Assembly: GCF_000150275.1 (NCBI RefSeq)
Contig: NW_002060949.1
Coordinates: forward strand, 2,911,836-2,975,835
Origin: Trichoplax adhaerens
Lineage: Eukaryota > Placozoa > Uniplacotomia > Trichoplacea > Trichoplacidae
DNA: 64,000 bases
Direction of reading: 5' to 3'
The position numbers were made by a program, and so were the translations under genes. Below, piece by piece: positions 50,288 to 60,794 of the stretch. How positions within the stretch are numbered: position 1 is the stretch's first letter; each line of letters opens with the position of its first letter. Below the pieces are notes generated by a model. That model made no database searches. It was not told the DNA's origin and saw nothing but the letters and a program-made list of their open reading frames with translations.

Positions 50288-53200
50288 TTAATAGATGTCG
50301 TAGCATTTCTCGTTTTCCATTTTTGAATAGACGGTCATTTCTGCATCAATAATTGGATTTTCAAGAGTATCGCTGTTACTATTCCAAGAGAATGTAAGGA
50401 ATCTAGCTAGTCGTTTTCTTGTTATTGCAATGCTGATCGCTATACCAAGCACAACTAGAATAACAACTGGTACAACCACCGCAGTAACGGCGTTGGAATT
50501 ACTGGGCTGCTCTAAAAGGTATAATATGCAAGAGTTAGGTTATGCTATAATTAAAGAAGAAAAGACTTAAAGACAGTAAATCCTAAATAATGTGATAAGA
50601 AAGGTATACCCGTCGAATTAGATTGATCTGGTACAGATACGTTCCTTCCTGGTATTATTGTACTAAAAAGGTATGGAGGATCAGTTAGTATCATAGTATA
50701 AATATTCTGAAAGTGACTTTATTTCATGCAACAAATATCATGAACAACTGTATATATATACTTTCAAGTAATTTTATTTTGCTCGTAATCTGTATAGATA
50801 TTGATCACTGGGATATTCATCTTTATAAAACTGATGATACTGATACTTTTATACGCCACACTTACCTAATTGTTGAGGTTGGTATAGTTTCTACCACAGA
50901 CATAGTTGATGTAATGTGCTTTGAATCGAACCACGTACTTCTTTCCATGTGCATGTTATCACTGCTCTTCTTATTGGTATCACCATCATTTGCAAGAGTG
51001 ATTGTTGTCAATATAGTTCTAATATTACTACTCGTATGACTAATATCATAGCCGCTAGTGAAGGAAGAAAAAGTTGTACTAGAAGATAGTAGTTTATACT
51101 CAGAGAATGTCGATCTTGACGCTACTGTTCTTTGACTTGTAGTTCTCCAAATTTTGGAATTAAATGTAGCCATAGCTGAAGGTGTAGGAGGCTTACAACT
51201 TTGATTTTTCAAAATAATTGGCGCCACTGTGGTCGACGTAATGTGGGTGTTAAAAGATTTAGTCAGAAAGAGAGGGACGCCTATTCTTAGAAGTTGATCA
51301 TGACTATCGCTATTCCTAATACGATAAATATTAATAAAGTGATAAAGGATAGTTTTAACTAATCATACTTAAGATCATGCTGTTAGTATTAAAAATTTAA
51401 TATAATTTAGATAAAATTAAGTAATTATGTATGGTGCTGTGATATATTCATGGCATAAATCTTACCTGATTTCAATTTCTAGCATAATGATGCGATTAGA
51501 AAGGACTGGATGAGTTATAACATGGATGTTAGTTAATGCTTGTTTAATTGGGTAAATCCATAAATGACCAGTTCGACTTGCATCTGTGATATTAGCTATT
51601 TCCATAGCTGAATGAGGAATTATGGCTATTATTTGATTCTTGTGATACAAATGATGAGTATCGATTGAGATGATATAATCATTGGGAAAGTTTTGATTAG
51701 AGTGGGGTGATACAGCAACATATTTCCCATCACCATATTGGTTTATCCCTTTTATAAATGTACAATTGTGACAAATTAAATTCGTAATATTCTTTGGAAA
51801 GAATAGCTGACCAAAATCGATCATGAATACATTGTTAAAAAATTGAGTATATGGGCTAGCGACGTTAACCATGGCATCCCATAAACCACCAAATCGAAAA
51901 AGGCAGTATTTTAAGAGACTTGATCGATTATTATGGTAGAATGTAATCCGATTCCAACGAGTAGACTGTGGATAATTATGATACTTGTCGATGCTGGTAA
52001 ATTGAATTTGATGAGATAAATTTCCTTTTGCTATTATCGATCCAAATACTTGAATTTGTGACGCTGCATCCATGTAGATTATAACGCCAGACTCAATGGT
52101 CAAAGTGACATCAGATGGTATGGTTAACGACAAGTAGATTAAATGTGGATTATCTTTCCTTGACCATGTTGTATTTGATGCCAAGCTATCTTTATGAAGA
52201 GTGAAATTAGTAGTTACAATTTGATTCCAACGATTACGGAAAACCGTATAGTCGACATAGGAAAATTGAGAATTCCATCTTGCGTCATTAATAACTTCAG
52301 TCACATTGAAATAATCATCGACGCCCCAAAAACAATATCGGCTATCGACAACTTTATCATAAGAGAATGGTGCTAAATTACATAATTGAAAGGCTACATT
52401 TGGGTTATTAAAATAATTCCATTGATAGGATGGTGAATTAACTAGATTTTTGACAATGCAATATTTACCGTCTTGAACATTATTGGTTTCAGTAATATTA
52501 TTAGATTTAAATTGCGAATTGTCATCAACAAGTAATGAAATTAAGTCTGTTTTATATATACTGTTCTTATAAAATATATTTTCTTGTATATTAACTTGAT
52601 GGTTGTAAGCTTTAAGATTATCATTGCTATAATTATCTACATGTTGAGAGCATTCAAATTTTATTAAATTATGTTGACAATGGTTATAAGTAAAGTTGTT
52701 TTTAAGTACATTAATAATAATAGTATTATTAGGGCTACATAATACATCAAGAAGCGAATGACGGCCATAGAAATGATTAATAAATTGATTCTGTTGGATT
52801 GTTAAGATTTTTAACTGAGAATAACTTTGCATGTATTGAAAATACAATGTCTCAATTGAATTAAATGTATTATTCTGAATATTAATATTGTTGCCAACTA
52901 GTATACAATCTTGAATTGCAATAGCTACTTTTAATAAAGTAAAGTAACAGTGGCTGATCGATAATTTATATGGCTTAATCAGCGTTTGATTCCAGAGTTT
53001 TTTCGTATTTAAAATTATGCCATTATTGCCATAGCCACTTAATGTAGTTGCAAATATAGTATTGTTGCCAACTAGATGTTGTGCGCTAATACAACTAGTA
53101 TTAACCAAATGCCGACTATATCGAAAGTGGCACCATTTAATTCTTATTTGTCCAAGGTAATATTGTAACATGTTTGTTGATGCTTGATTAAATATACAAT

Positions 53201-54929
53201 GGTAAAAGCTTGGATTACCTGATTGAATGATGATACCTCCATCGTAGTGCACAGTATTAAAATTAACATATTGGAAATTCGATTGATTTATTAGTCCGTC
53301 TTGGCTTGGATAATGATTATTCCATTCATCATTGGATAACGGAATGTCTTGATTGATGATAATCTTTCCTTTTTCTTTGATTATCCAAGTTATGGGATTT
53401 TCGATTGTACCTTTAGCATAGATCCCTACATTGCTCGTAATTTGAAAGATCTGTTCTTTATCTATAATGATTTGGCTACCTGGCAATAGAACCAAAGTTG
53501 TTTGATTTAAGATAGTATGAACATTGTTTTTATTGCTACTTTTGTAACTTGTCCATGTTTCAGAGCCTAGAATAGCACCAAAATGAACCAGGGGATCACT
53601 TGGGTAGATCTTTCCATTAGGTTGTGATAGAAAATAGGAATAAACAGCAGGACTTTGAACGTTATAAAGAATTCTCTGAGAGATGTAATGAACATCAGTG
53701 CTGCCCCAATAGCAATATCTGGTATCTAAATAACCATTCAATACATCCGAAATATTAATTTCACAATCAGCTCTATCATTGGAAAATGTATTATTCCTTG
53801 CATCTATTCCATTTTTTGCACTAATAAATATAGCACAAGCAGTTTTTTCTGCCGTTGACCAACTTTCAACATGATTATTGACAATAGAATTTTGGGTTAA
53901 TTGATGATGTGTACCTTGATCAATAACTATGATAGCATAACTACCGACGTTAGTGCTTATGAAATTATTTGTTAAAGTGATATGTGTATTTGGAACCCGT
54001 ACAGATTTAATATTTAAAGCACCGATAAGATTGGCTTTGTTATTAATAATTTCGTTATGATTGATAGTAATATTACCAACAAATTCGATCTGCATAGCAG
54101 CATCATCGCTACAGTGGTTGTCTCGGACTAGATTATGACTAATAGACAGCTTTCTACCAGAGCCGATAACTTTAAAAATTTGTTGATTTCTTATAATTTG
54201 GTTCTTACTGATGTTGATAAATTCTTGAATAGCAGTTGGTGATCTATAGATCTCGATCGCAACTCCACCAGTATCCATAATAATATTATTAGTAAGAGAA
54301 ATGGCGTTGCAGTCTTGCAGGAAAATATGAGTATCATGGCCAAGATATAGTCCATCGTATGCTGTAATAGCTGACCCTTGACTACCAATGATAGTGCAAT
54401 TATCCATTTCTATCCATGACCGAGTAGCTTCAACTCCAACATCGGATACTTTGATATAAACATTTTGTAATTGAACGATCGATTCCATAGCGGAAATTGC
54501 GAGATGTCCTCCAGTAATATTACAATATCTGAGTATAGAAGCGTTATCTTGGCATGAAGTATTAGTTTGTAATGTTTTTAGCCAAGCTGCGCCATAGAAT
54601 GAAAGAGTATCATAATCATTACTTTCCTGAATGAAATAAATATTTTGGCTTGATGTCCCCTTGGCAATAAGTTTTCCATTAATTTCTAAATGTGAAGTTT
54701 GACAGCGTATAACAACGCCTGCTTCAATGGTTAGTGTTGCATTTGCTCTAACAGTAGTAGGACCAATGGAGCGAAGGCAATAAGGACTGTGTTGAACCTT
54801 CCAAATTACAGATTGTGAAATATCTTCCTGAGTAATGGTCTTGCATTTGGTTGTAGTCGATGCAGATAGGGAGAAATTAATGGAATGGGTTAAAATGATA
54901 GCTACGAAAGATAAATATTGGCTGATCAT
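50288..54929 (-). CDS. Bark beetle-like type I membrane protein with beta-helix repeats (1396 aa)
   Basis: Exons: 54929-51466, 51315-50866, 50662-50610, 50511-50288; phases 2, 2, 1 join cleanly. The first ATG (54929) opens a signal peptide (MISQYLSFVAIILTHSINF). An in-frame TAA lies 14 codons upstream, just after an acceptor at 54970, so the preceding exon is 5' UTR. The ectodomain is Asn-rich and made of right-handed parallel beta-helix coils. Three start modules share the pattern LTIEAGVVIR...GKLIAKGT (~66-90), LVLLPGSQIII...GIYAKGT (~475-515) and LTIESGVIIYM...GSIIAKGN (~940-975). Two RYC(Y/F)WG motifs precede an isoleucine-rich segment, as in Drosophila Bark beetle/Anakonda, which acts at tricellular junctions. 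A Ser/Thr-rich stalk (~1160-1320), a transmembrane helix (~1331-1353) and a 43-residue tail ending YSKMENEKCYDIY follow. No SRCR or lectin domain is visible, unlike the fly protein as I recall it. Confidence 0.8.
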
Positions 54930-54969
54930 GTCTGATACGATTTCTCTTTTCACGGCCTTGGTGTTTTAT

Positions 54970-56392
54970 CTACGAAATAAAAAGTAGTAAAACGATGCTT
55001 GATGACTTGGCAAAGATTGAGAGTAACACGTTGGTATTTTTGCACTATTTTTAAATTTGTAAAAGGTTCGATAGGCATAAGTGTGATATGCAAATCACCT
55101 ATATTAGATCGATTTTCAATAAGAAGAATAAGATCAATACTAAAAACTACACCAGAAAGAAAATCCGTTTCTCCTGATGTGTTAATACCTGGAATTGAAT
55201 CCAATTAATTCTAAAAAAATCTTTTCACTTCAGGATCAAGAAAGTGTTCAAGGTGATTTTAACACAAACGGTTGGAATTCTCAAAATTTGCAATGGTCGA
55301 GCTAATTCCAAAATACAATCTAGCCAAGTGTTATGGATTTTAAGCTTTATCAATTCAATCTAGACTGAATAAAAAAAAGCAAATACTCGTCAGGGTTTTT
55401 TTTCCTCGGAGTTTGCATGCGCGTGTGAGAGTGACGCGCTTACGTGAGTCCATTTAAAATGGTAGGAAAAAAATTCACGTTTACTTACAAGCGTCGTCGG
55501 TAGACAAACTTTTTCAGTTCAATTTTATGATACGATTAGAAAATAAAAGCTACCACCATTACTTTAAACCAGAGTGGAAAAATACTACTGGAGATTACGT
55601 CTAGAGAGAACTTTCTACTGACGGTGAAAAAGAGATGGTAAATTTTCGATCGTCAATGAGCTGGAGGAAGGATCCAATACGTATGATCCTTGATTACCCT
55701 ATCATTGCCAATTTGATTGGTCAGCAATAACTTTATTTGGTTATTGTTAGACTAATGGAAAGCCCTTAGTTATAAACTAGTTTATCTGTCATATTCTTGC
55801 ATTTTATTCATTCATTCACTTGATACTAAATTGATGCTTAATGCATGAGCGCAAGGTATATTTAGTGTTGCAAATTACCGTATTGTATTCATAAGTTGTT
55901 ATTACAAAGTCCCAATCGAGCCTGGAGATTTTGATTCGATGCCCATAAATTGCATTATTAGAACATTGTAGTTATAGGCGAGAAAAATGCCACCACTTGA
56001 CATGATCGTATGATTTGCGATGGTTTTATCTCTCTATATATGTATATTTGATTCTAGTATATAAACATACATAGACTGGGATCATATGATCATATGAGAT
56101 AATAAATTGAGGGTATAATACCGTAGAAGTAAATTTTAATGAACTACGGGATTATTGAGGCGATGTAAATTCTTCGTGGAAACTCACAAACTTAAATTAA
56201 TTAATTATTGAAGTAAACCTTATTATACTTGAATGAGTCAAAACTGCCTAACGTTCTGTTCCTTACACTTTTCTTGTGTTTCTTTTTGAATTTATTCAGT
56301 AAACTGTAGCGCTCAAAGCACAGCACAAGACATGGTAATTTCAGTTTTAATATAAAAATTAAAAACTGCTGTCTCTTAGCAGATGGATTATT
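54970..56392. other. 5' region of the Bark-like gene and intergenic DNA
   Basis: Position 54970 is the acceptor of a 5' UTR intron of the Bark-like gene (TATTTCGTAG on the minus strand). The upstream UTR exon was not located. An 84-codon ORF at 54950-55204 (minus) is not joined to it in frame. TTTATT at about 56288 reads AATAAA on the minus strand and may terminate the gene ending at 56393. Confidence 0.4.
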
Positions 56393-56572
56393 TCATTGTA
56401 TATCAGTTAGAAGCTTAATACAGTCAGCGAATTGCAAAGCATCATTGCTATTTTCAATATCGACATCGTTTCCGGCGTCATGGAATGGATGGAAGAAGCT
56501 GGCGCATTTATATCTCGGTGTAAAATATTCCTTTACATCATCAGATGCTATCCCCTTATCAATCGCTCGCTT
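56393..56572 (-). CDS. Unrecognised 3' terminal exon (59 codons plus stop)
   Basis: An open frame without ATG, bounded upstream by a stop and preceded by possible acceptors (AAAAG near 56570 or GGGATAG near 56550). The product reads like real protein: DDVKEYFTPRYK, then FFHPFHDAGNDVDIEN, ending DALQFADCIKLLTDIQ, with balanced charge unlike AT-rich noise. A minus-strand AATAAA lies about 100 bp beyond the stop. I do not recognise the family. The rest of the gene would lie to the right, possibly including the 239-bp duplicated segment. Confidence 0.4.
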   Translation of the reverse strand, partial: KRAIDKGIASDDVKEYFTPRYKCASFFHPFHDAGNDVDIENSNDALQFADCIKLLTDIQ

Positions 56573-56858
56573 TTAGTATGATTTGTTGTTATTGATTTTT
56601 TGCAGTGAATGGTGGCCTGCAGGAGGTCATAAAATCTTTAATTTAGTTTCCAGTTAATAAAAGAAAGAAATCAACCTTATAGCTAAGCTATACTGTATAT
56701 TCGTCGACACCATCCTAGAGTGGCGAGATATTTTACAAGTTTTTTTTCGACCCTTTAATTATTCTATATTTGAAGTGGTATTGGAATTTCTGTAGTAAGT
56801 GCATGTGGCGCATTTTTCGGGGGTCTCTTTCTAGCATAGGCAAGAACCTATCGCATAC

Positions 56859-57336
56859 GTATTTGCAACCGAGGCAATTTCACTATTTTGACAGCCAAGA
56901 TTGAAGATTTTGATGCATGGCTTTCCATCTGAGCAGCTTGTCGTGGTTGAATTGCCTAATTCGCTCGGAAGGCTCTCGGCATTTATAGGCTGTAAATCGC
57001 CGAAAGCGATGCGTTTGTGGATAACTTTAGTAGACGTAATATGTGGGAAAAATTGGAATGGTATACGGGAAATGCTCATTCTATCTAGCGCTGTGCCGTA
57101 TTTGCAATCGAGGCAATTTCACTATTTTGACAGCCAAGATTGAAGATTTTGATGCATGGCCTTCAATCAGTGCAGCTTGCCGCGGTTGAATTGGCTAATT
57201 CGCTCCCAAGGCTGTCGGCATTTATGGGCTGTAAATTGCCGAAAGCGATGCGTTTGTGGATAACTTTAGTATTCGTAATATGTGGGAAAAATTGGAATGG
57301 AATACAGGAAATACTCATTCCATCTAGGGTTGCGCG
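56859..57336. repeat. Tandem duplication of a 239-bp unit
   Basis: Copy 1 is 56859-57097 and copy 2 is 57098-57336. Both start GTATTTGCAA(C/T)CGAGGCAAT and contain ACAGCCAAGATTGAAGATTT, TTTGTGGATAACTTTAGTA and GGGAAAAATTGGAATGG. They differ by roughly 10-15 percent. Open frames of about 60-80 codons run through each copy on both strands, but because 239 is not a multiple of three they do not form one continuous protein. Origin unknown: duplicated gene fragment or mobile-element remnant. Confidence 0.8.
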
Positions 57337-57599
57337 GAATACTGTACTCGTCCACGGCAGCCCTCTTTTTCAGTCGAGGACAATTTACCACTATACAATG
57401 TAGTAGTAGAGGATGGAAACAATATCAATCTCGATTTGATATGCCGAGGGTGGATTCAATATTTATAGGGTAAAATTAATTTCATGCGCGACATTATCCG
57501 GTTTCGCTTTTTTTTAGGCTTTCTCTATCACACCTCGCACCTGCCAAATCGTAGTCGACTAATCCCTGAATGGCCGTATGGTGATGTCAACACTTGAGC

Positions 57600-57915
57600 C
57601 GTTCAGTACTGTGTGTGCGTTTGTTGTGTACGGTACCGTACTGTAGTATATGCAGTAATTCTAGTAGTCCAGTACAGTACTATACTAGATTTGTAGAGGT
57701 GTTTCAACTGTTTTTGAACATCTCACTCACAGTAATTTCACACGTGGCGCTAGCCGCATACAGTGGGTACGGCTACGGACAGGATGTACAGCTGTACGCT
57801 GACAGTCTTGATTACAACAAAATTTACAGTACTGTACTGTACAGTACAGTAATAACACTAAATCTTACAGTACTGATACTGTACACTGTACAGTGTACAG
57901 TACGTACAGTAAGAC
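57600..57915. repeat. GTAC-rich self-complementary repeat array 3
   Basis: GTAC words cluster at 57601-57685 and again at 57825-57915 with the palindromic TACTGTACAGTA core, split by about 140 bp of unique DNA. It lies 0.6-0.95 kb upstream of the RPS12 start codon. The 117-codon plus-strand ORF that spans it is an artefact of the repeat. Confidence 0.75.
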
Positions 57916-58555
57916 TGCACGCTATATATTGCAACTGCGCAGTCTAATCTTCTTCTTTTTACCTCTTTCGAAGATTCTCGACATTGAAGTCATGTAAGTT
58001 TCTCCTTCAATTTCTGCTGCAATCATGCAATAATCTTTTATCATCCTTATGAATTACATGCAAATATGGGTAGAAATGTTAAAATGACATGATGATACTT
58101 CCAGAACCAGTATACTTTCGTGATAGCTAAAATGGATTAGATGTCCGATTTCCGTTTGAATTTGCATGTGATGTGGAGTAGTATAGTGATATACTCGACA
58201 CGGTAGGCTGTTTTATTGCGCTGATGGTGGAATAGGACAATCAGGATAAAAGTGTGCAATCATGCTATACGTATTTCTGTATCTCAGTTGTAGTAAATAG
58301 TGGTTATAGATTGAATTAAACCAGCGTTCCACTGTAGATCAGATGGATAGATTGCTAATTTACGATCAATTTCTCTGCTAATCTCCCAGTTGATTAGACA
58401 TTGCTGCACAGTAATATCAGATACTGCTAGTTCTAAAACGATCAACTGTATGGTATTGACCACCGTTGTACGTCATATCGTCCATTTTACAATCCTGCTA
58501 ATCACTTATCCTTATTTCTTATTACATTAGCGAGGAGATCCGCTATTAAATCATC

Positions 58556-59902
58556 ATGTCTGACGCGGAAGGGTAAGGTTTTAGAAATAGATGATATACA
58601 TTTTATCTTGAATTTTTTCCACCATAGTAACTTCAACTAAAGTAATTTTCTTGCATCGCGTAGAGATGATCAACCTCAACCTCAAGTTGAAGCTGAAGCT
58701 ACTGAACGCCCTGGTGACGTCCAGAGTGCTTTAAAAGAAGTCTTAAAAAGCGCTCTTATTACCAATAACTTGGCTCGTGGTATCCGAGAAGCCTGTAAAG
58801 CCTTAGATAGGTAATGAATAGTGCTGGAGAGTGGCTTAAAGTAGCTGCAAAACACGTGTGATGACTTCAGATTACAGTAAAGTATTCTAAGGCAAAGTAC
58901 TAAAATGACATGTCCTTTGGATCTTCTTATAGGCGTGAAGCGGACTTGTGTGTCTTAGCAGAAAACTGTGATGAACAGCAGTATGTTAAACTGATCGAAG
59001 CTTTATGTGCTGAACATCAGATTCCATTAATGAAGGTACTCTGTTGGTCATTTTTATCTACATTAATCAATTTATACTCTATTCTGTTGATGTTAGCAGA
59101 AACGTTGAATTATTATCAGATTTACTGCAGGTTAAACTATTTGATGTTGTAACTTTTATTTAAATCCGTATGTAATCCAATCCTATAGGTACCTGACAAT
59201 CGCGAATTAGGCGAGTGGTGTGGTTTATGTAAAATTGACAGAGAGGGTAAAGCTCGAAAGGTGGTCAAGTGCAGCAGTGTTGCTGTTAAGGTATTAGCTC
59301 AGTAATATTGTGATTGTTAATTAATCATATCTTATTAGGGATTTCTAGATACTGCTTGAATAGAATTACGATAAATAATTTACTTGTGACAGTGTATGCT
59401 ATATTAGTTCATAGTACAGTGCAGTACTGTTGGAAGTAAACCATATTCTCGATATGATATGTAGTTGATCCTATGAAGATATAGCTGCTCCCTCTTCTGA
59501 TTTAACATATTGATGAATGGCAGACTTCCGGAATCAATTTTGTCGCGGCTGAGGATATAAATTACCTTTACTTATGCTATGTATTGTTAATCATATCGAC
59601 TGAGGCTTTTATACTGTCAATAACTATTAAAATAGTAACATATACACTATCACTACTGTATGTAGTTTCTTGAGGCAAATCTGCTAGTACCCTTAATAAT
59701 GACTTCATTTTACATACTATAATCCATCTTATAAAGTCTCTTCTTTCACGACCTATAGTTTAGACACATTACTTCAAGGTTATTGTATGTTCCTGGCTTA
59801 ATCATGGCTTGTTTATACGTTTTGTTATTATAGGAAGTCGCCAAGGATTCTGGTGCTTGGGATGTATTACAAGAATACTTCAAAGCTCAAAGTTCTGATT
59901 AA
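58556..59902 (+). CDS. RPS12: 40S ribosomal protein S12
   Basis: Small-subunit ribosomal protein of the L7Ae/L30e/S12e fold. Five exons: 58556-58572, 58664-58810, 58933-59035, 59189-59290, 59834-59902, in consistent phase, giving 145 aa (human 132). It matches human eS12 almost throughout: [73 protein letters not shown], and a C-terminal EEYFK-like LQEYFKA. The N-terminus is a longer acidic Gln/Pro/Glu tail. The first coding exon is only 17 nt. It lies tail-to-tail with DNA2. Confidence 0.96.
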
Positions 59903-59997
59903 GCTACTTCATCTGGAAGATATATGCCATTGTAATTTAGCCAGCAATTATAAGTTTTACATCTGTACTTTTGTAATAGAAAGCTGACAAAATTTGA

Positions 59998-60003
59998 GCA
60001 ATA
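59998..60003 (+). terminator. Polyadenylation signal of RPS12
   Basis: AATAAA (in GAGCAATAAAAAAAC) about 100 bp after the RPS12 stop codon, a normal distance for a short ribosomal-protein 3' UTR. Confidence 0.6.
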
Positions 60004-60048
60004 AAAAAACTCTTCAAGCATACATACTTTTCGTGTCGTAGTTGTCTC

Positions 60049-60432
60049 TTAGAGTGCTGTACCAGGCTGTACACTATGCATAGGAGTATACAAGTCGACT
60101 GGATCACAATTTTTGTTCGTTAGGGAGTATCTATTTACTTTGATATGATGGTATTCTTTTAATACATCCACATAAAAAAGATGAAAAATAACCTTGACTT
60201 TATTTTGATATCCTCGTCGTGTGCTAGAGAAAATAAATTTAGAATTGATGATAGCTTTCACACCAATCATCCATGCATCTTGTAAATCTGATAGAGGAAT
60301 GATAGGTGCATATAGCATAGCTACTCTTAAATATTTTATTGGTCTGACTAGTTTAACCATGGCTAGGTAATACTCTATATAGGCACACGTGTAAGTCAAG
60401 GCTGCATTAGATTTCAATGTTATTAGATACAA
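60049..60432 (-). CDS. Hypothetical ORF between RPS12 and DNA2
   Basis: A 127-codon frame opening with TTG; an in-frame ATG lies at about residue 25 and another nearer the middle. It encodes a basic, aromatic-rich product (DLQDAWMIGVKAIINS, RRGYQNKVKVIFHLFYVDVL). No family is recognised, no polyadenylation signal is visible on this strand, and an acceptor-like AATGCAG lies inside. It may be an exon, a decayed gene or chance. It sits downstream of the DNA2 stop on the same strand. Confidence 0.25.
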   Translation of the reverse strand: MYLITLKSNAALTYTCAYIEYYLAMVKLVRPIKYLRVAMLYAPIIPLSDLQDAWMIGVKAIINSKFIFSSTRRGYQNKVKVIFHLFYVDVLKEYHHIKVNRYSLTNKNCDPVDLYTPMHSVQPGTAL

Positions 60433-60794
60433 AGCAGTAGTAAAATATCACAAGTAGCTTTAGCATCATTTTGAAATTCACCCAAGTCTTAAGACAAAGT
60501 TTAAATTTGTGATCTAGTGTTAAAATAAGCATGTGGTCAATTTCGTTCCGTTTATGATTCACGTCAATTATACGTAAAGACATTTTAATTCAAAAAAATT
60601 GCTAAGAAACTGATTCTATAAATATAAGCAATATATGTATAAATAAAACTTTCTGCAATTTAGTGAAATGTATCGCAATATCCATTTGAGCAGATGCATA
60701 AAGTAGTTATTTGTCCATATGTCAACATGCAAAGGAGTCAAATGTAATAAACATCAAAAGGATTGTCGAATATAACTGACTGTATATACATTAT

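Noticed and set aside
50713-51039. 108-codon plus-strand hydrophobic ORF
   Set aside because: It is antisense to the Ser/Thr-rich stalk exon of the Bark-like gene, whose minus-strand frame has consistent splice phases.
54950-55204. 84-codon minus-strand ORF just upstream of the Bark-like start
   Set aside because: It begins with TTG, runs through the 5' UTR acceptor at 54970 and ends at a TGA out of frame with the Bark-like protein. No splice I tried joined it in frame.
57594-57947. 117-codon plus-strand ORF across array 3
   Set aside because: Its ends are translated GTAC repeat. No homology-like segment is present.
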